NCBI GenBank assembly: GCA_025435555.1
Contig: JAIWWG010000090.1
Coordinates: 54,883 to 118,882 of the forward strand
Length of the DNA: 64,000 nucleotides
Reading direction: 5' to 3'
Origin: Chytriomyces cf. hyalinus JEL632
Taxonomy: Eukaryota > Chytridiomycota > Chytridiomycetes > Chytridiales > Chytriomycetaceae
The position numbers and the translations under genes were made by a program. Below the pieces are notes generated by a model. That model saw nothing but the letters and a program-made list of their open reading frames with translations. It was not told the DNA's origin and searched no databases. Shown here one piece after another: positions 60,051 through 64,000 of this stretch. Each line of letters begins with the position of its first letter. Within the stretch, counting starts at the first letter, position 1.

Positions 60051-60059
60051 TTCATTCAA

Positions 60060-60750
60060 TTCTATTGAACATGAGCAAGCAGACTGTATTTCAAATGCAA
60101 CAAGTGCTTAATTGCAAATGACAAATAAATGATCCATGCCACTTTGTTGGGATTTAAGAATTTGCATTAAAAAAAAAGGGGGGACTTTATTTACACAAGC
60201 CCAAATCAAATGAGGAAATGTTTTGTTCCGGATTCAAACCGTTTCTTCCGAAATCAAACGAAAATTTTCAAAATCAAACGAAATTCAAAGAAATCAAACA
60301 AAATTCAACAAAATCAAACGGGGGAATCAAACAGATACACAGGATTTATCCTAACCCAATTCATTTGCTCTCAGTAAGGCACAGAGGCGAACCATTGCAG
60401 TGATACATATGCAGGGTGCGTGTCAACAACAGCATATTTAATTCAATAAAATCTGATTTTTTTCCAAGCGATGAACTTCAAAAAAGAGCGCACATGGTCA
60501 AATGGTGCCATGCCACAAAGCGCTGCGCGCTCACAGTGCTGCAAAGAAAACCACTGCCGATTCACTTAAATCGCATATTATTTTATTTGTTTGTTCATGG
60601 TTTTTGTTTTTCTCTGCCCAACAACCCTTCCCAACCATCTCTCCATGTGATTAAAAGAATTTTTTGAAATTGCTTGAATAATTATGCAAGGTGGCAAGCA
60701 ATTTATATAACAGATGCTCACCTCCCTGAGGAATAAAAACAGCCAACACA
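60060..60750. other. AT-rich spacer with short imperfect repeats
   Basis: At 60251-60332 the phrase AAATCAAACGAAATTCAA recurs about four times with changes. A run of nine A's followed by six G's lies near 60170-60184. No gene is seen. Confidence 0.55.
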
Positions 60751-60974
60751 ATGGCACCAAAGCAGATCAATGAAGTGGAAGCCAAGTCGTGGGGGAAGGA
60801 CCATGACATAGCAGTTTACAACTGGCTGCTTGAAAACGACGTTGAGGATGATGCAGGCAAGCTGCCAACTGGCAAGCACCTGCTTACTGATACCCCAGCA
60901 CTAAAATCATGGAGCTTGAGCACCCTGAACTCAAAGATGAAAACAATCAGAAGACGCATGAAGAAGAGAAAAGG
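60751..60974 (+). pseudogene. Orphan first exon cut off by the second IS630-like element
   Basis: An open exon starts at ATG 60751 (MAPKQINEVEAKSWGKDHD) and ends at a donor-like GGTGAGG near 60973. It encodes a Trp-anchored, Lys-rich helical segment (KSWSLSTLNSKMKTIRRRM) that could be a DNA-binding domain of Myb/SANT or homeodomain-like type. About 100 bp on, the second IS630-like element begins, so any next exon is displaced or lost. No family assigned. Confidence 0.45.
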
Positions 60975-61183
60975 TGAGGTTCTTGGCATTTGTGCTATTT
61001 ATTTTGTTCAAAACATTTTTCTAAAATTTTTCAATTTGGTGGGAAATTTCGCAATTTGCAGATTGGCATCCATTACAGCTAATTTCATAAGTTTTGCGTT
61101 TTCCCATTTTTCTGATTTTTGATCCGGGATGCCCAGGATCCGGGAATCCCGGGAATCCCGGGTTCATAATAAATCTGCCCACC

Positions 61184-62881
61184 ATGGCCAACTATGACCA
61201 CTACAGTGACGATGCCACAGACCATGAATCTGAAGGAGACGATGAAAACAAGGATGATCACATCCAGGCAGCCCATTCCATACTCGCCATCAGCTCCAGT
61301 GATCAAAAACTCAGCAGTCCATATGGTCAATGTGTTGCATGCAACAGACTTGGCAGCATGGAATCACTGACCAGAGCAAGAGCCACCGCACATCTGGTTG
61401 CATATTTGAGGCAGTTTGAAATCAGTCTTCCAGTTGACTGCATGGCAGTAATGCTGTGCAAGATGCCACTATTGTGCTACCGGGGCTTTAACAACTGGAA
61501 GAAAACAGATGGCAGCCGAGTCTTACATTTGCCCATTCAAGCGCATGCAGGTAAGGATGAGATGAAGACTCAAGAAGACACAAGAGAAAATGAAGGTATG
61601 ATATGATCAAGTATTATTTGAGAGCAGCACTGACAGTATTAAATTAGAGAATTTGAAGCTGGCGCAAAAGAAAGTGAAAGTAGAAACACCAAAGAAACCA
61701 AATGCAGATGCTGTTGTAGCTCCGTTAGGTAACTGTGTTCAGAGTTTCTTCTCATCAATGCTAATTTCGGTAAAACAGCCATCCAGGCTGCTTTGCATTC
61801 ACCCTCCACTGCAAAAGGCATATCTGAAGTGCTGAATAGTACTGAAATACCTTTGCCAGATTCCATCAGCAGTTTAACTGATCTCTGCATGCATTTAGAA
61901 AAAGAGTTGGAAGAATGGGAACCAAGCTTGTGGGCCAAAGGGGTATACTACCAGACTGGAGCAAAAAAGTCAGAGGGCGCAGTGATGGACATCCTGAACT
62001 TTACACGCTTTCAATCCATTGTGTACTCCATTGTCCATCAAAAGAAGACCCCCATTTTGGTCGTTAAACAGCAAAAAAAGGCATCAGAAACCGGCACAAG
62101 TGGATCTCGAACAGGGGCATCATTTTCTGCTGGTCACAACGCAAGAGTCGAACATTCTATGTCGAATTTCGAAAAACTGGAGCTATCATTGATGGGACAA
62201 TGCACCATAAATGCAGGAAGCTGCTATCACAAGGACTTCAATGGGGTCACAAAGCATTTGAAAGTAACAATGAAAATGATGTCTCTGTGGGCTCAGCAAA
62301 TCAATGCAGGGGTGCAAGGAGTCTCGACAACCTCTCCACCCAATTTGTCTGACTTTGATGAAGAAAACTTCAAGACACTGCATGAGTCGGTTCACACGTG
62401 CGAAAAATTAGCGTCCATGCCATTGACTTCTTATGCAAAAAACCTGTTGGATCAATCTGAGCGTGCTATCAAAGTTCCATTCAGTGCAACACCAGATCAA
62501 TTTTATTCAGGTGCTTTTGCAAAGCAACCAGATTTAAGCAACACAAGTGCTCCTCAGGGTCTCTCAATTTGTACCAATCAACTGTCACAGCCTGCCCATG
62601 ATCAGCCATCAGTCTTGAACACAATTCAATTTTTCCGTGAACACAACAACACGCATTTACCACTCACTGGGAAAATTCACTATGACGACACTGACACGCT
62701 TTTCAACATGATGCAGAGTGCCCATTTGCCAACATTGAAGGAAGGAAAAATTTTGATTGCATGGGACAAGAATAAGGCAGGAGTTCAGGTCCTGTTGACA
62801 TCCAAAATATCACGCGCTTTTAGTCAAGGAGATGCAGAGGTTATAATTAAGGCTGCTGATATACCGGTTTTTGATTATTAG
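61184..62881 (+). CDS. Transposon accessory protein ORF1' (homologue of ORF1)
   Basis: Exons 61184-61595, 61648-61728 and 61779-62881, same three-exon layout as ORF1 at 12247-14076. The ATG sits in a good context (caccATGGcc). Shared features: the Cys module (CVACNRLG ... MLCKMPLLCYRGFNNWKK), PLPDSISSLTDL, GAVMDILNFTRFQSIVYSIV, a variable middle, and NTIQFFREHNNTHLPLTG ... KEGKILIAWDKN ... GDAEVIIKA at the end. No stop or frameshift was found, although the transposase beside it has a stop. The retained frame suggests selection on this protein. Function unknown. Confidence 0.82.
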
Positions 62882-62937
62882 TTCATCCAATTTCTGAATC
62901 TTCTTTTTTCAAACTCTTTTATTCAATAAAGACAGAC

Positions 62938-64000
62938 TCAAATATATTTTGCATGTTCAAAACAAGCTTTAGCAGCTTGGCGCTGAATGCTCATACATGC
63001 TTCCTCAATGGCATCATGCTGAGGCATGAGCTTCAAGCGTTCCTTGAAACGTCGCAAATAGCTCTTGACCAGATAAAAGCTTTGCTCAATCTGTAAATAT
63101 GCAAGCAATTTTGAGCAAATTATAAAGTATGCAGTCCTGTTTGTACCAGGTTCATGTCGGGTGAATATGGTGGAAGAAAAACCAGCAATACTCCAGCTTG
63201 AACACATGCATCCCATATTTGTGGATCTTTATGAATGGCGGCATTATCCAACACAAGCACGCTTCGAGGGAGAGGAAATGGATTCATTGCAGGCAACTGG
63301 TGCAATAAACTGTTAACAAAACACTCAATCATTGATACAAACAAACTTACACACCAAATCATCAACCAGCCATCCCAAAAAGTCTGCTGCTTTAATTGAT
63401 CCAGTTTTGATAAGAAATGACAGGTATCCATCCAGGCAGAGTGCCGCAAGCAATGAATCTCCAGAGCCCCGCACAAATGGCGCTGAATGGTGTGCCTGAA
63501 ACCCGATGTGGGAATATCCAAATCTTCGCTCCAGGGTCTTTCGATTAACTGCAGATTCATCTGTGAATACAAGCTGAGCTGCTGAAAATTGCCCAATAAG
63601 GTAGTGAAAGCTTGTCCATTCAACTTCATTACGCTCTACTGCTGCGACTGCTAGCTGGTAATAATAATGGTCAGTATTGCACATGGTATTTATTTAAACT
63701 TGTGAGCAGAAACACCTGTTTACGAGAATATCCGGCACGGTGCAAACATCTCCAGAGAGTTGATATTGAAACCGTCAAGTTTGCTGCTTTTCGCACCTCT
63801 TCGACTAGTTCCTCAATATACCAGTCTTTTGGAATTGTCAGAAGCACTTTGATATGCTGTGAAAATGAGTCAGTGATGTCTGCAAAGTAAATAATGAATA
63901 ATGTTGCAACTGTTAGTACTCTCCTTTCTATGAGACGCGGACGACCTGTCACACATAGAAGAGGGTTTCGAAGAGTGCCCTATTCTTGGAAGTAGTTCCG
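62938..64000 (-). pseudogene. Transposase 1' with premature stop, 5' end off window
   Basis: Exon layout matches transposase 1. The triad is intact: Asp in LVFTDESAVNRKTLER, Asp in SVLVLDNAAIHKDP, Glu in IEQSFYLVKSYLRRF after PPYSPDMN. Near the window end the first exon reads FQE-stop-GTLRNPL (TAG at about 63980-63982), where the other copy reads FQTYGTLRNPF. This single stop would remove the catalytic domain. The start codon lies beyond the window edge. Ends at TGA 62938. Confidence 0.82.

Larger units (their letters stand above)
54017..60059. mobile_element. PIF/Harbinger-like element remnant, interrupted by Copia
   Basis: The pieces are a Myb/SANT-like gene (plus) and the N-terminal part of a Harbinger-type transposase (minus), facing each other, the usual two-gene content of PIF/Harbinger elements. 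The left boundary at 54017 (GGGGGTTTCAAAG) is a guess, and no matching inverted right end was found. The catalytic DDE region is missing, so there is an internal deletion near 59.7 kb, and the Copia element splits the Myb-like gene. Confidence 0.6.
61076..64000. mobile_element. Second two-gene IS630-like transposon, right end off window
   Basis: It starts after TA (61074-61075) with CAGCTAATTTCATAAGTTTT, clearly related to the 46-bp terminal repeat of the 12-kb element but diverged. It carries ORF1' (plus) and transposase 1' (minus) in the same convergent order and spacing as the left half of the 12-kb element. The right terminal repeat would lie about 100-300 bp beyond the window. Confidence 0.85.

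Overview
The window looks like nuclear DNA of a zoosporic fungus, most likely a chytrid (Chytridiomycota). Genes are split by short GT-AG introns, mostly 40-110 bp. The families are fungal (SVOP-like MFS carrier, DUF1769/Duc1, Set3-type PHD-SET protein, CWF19/Drn1), and IS630/Tc1, Copia and PIF/Harbinger-type elements are present. Placement in Chytridiomycota is an inference; no rRNA, tRNA or organelle sequence was seen.

Layout. 1-11.4 kb, all minus strand: a PIP-box disordered protein running off the left edge, a TPR plus GT61 glycosyltransferase, a small coiled-coil protein, and a large many-exon TIR-domain plus leucine-rich-repeat protein. 12.17-18.1 kb: a transposon with perfect 46-bp terminal inverted repeats and TA target duplications. 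It carries four genes in two convergent pairs and appears to be two related two-gene elements fused end to end. 18.5-31.1 kb: an SVOP-like carrier, a ZZ/EF-hand membrane-anchored protein, an ACSF3-type acyl-CoA synthetase, a DUF1769 protein, a phytochelatin synthase and a hypothetical gene. 31.6-39.3 kb: a CWF19-like splicing/debranching factor, a small type I membrane protein, a Cys-module membrane protein and a GNAT-domain protein. 39.9-51 kb: a very large PHD-SET protein, a PL7-like polysaccharide lyase, and divergent thymidylate synthase and cystathionine beta-synthase.

51-64 kb is a CpG-poor repeat island. It holds an inverted, decayed partial copy of the PHD-SET gene and a complete Copia LTR retrotransposon nested in the Myb/SANT-like gene of a broken PIF/Harbinger-type element. 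It also has an orphan first exon cut by a second copy of the two-gene IS630-like transposon, which runs off the right edge.

How the parts relate. The 12-kb and 61-kb elements are the same family. Each pairs a DDE transposase with a conserved protein of unknown function, both reading inward from the ends, with introns at the same places. The most notable host gene is the TIR-LRR protein, which combines an NADase-type TIR domain with RNI-like LRRs and has no visible NB-ARC/NACHT module. Most gene models below were built by joining exons by eye; small exons and exact junctions may be off.
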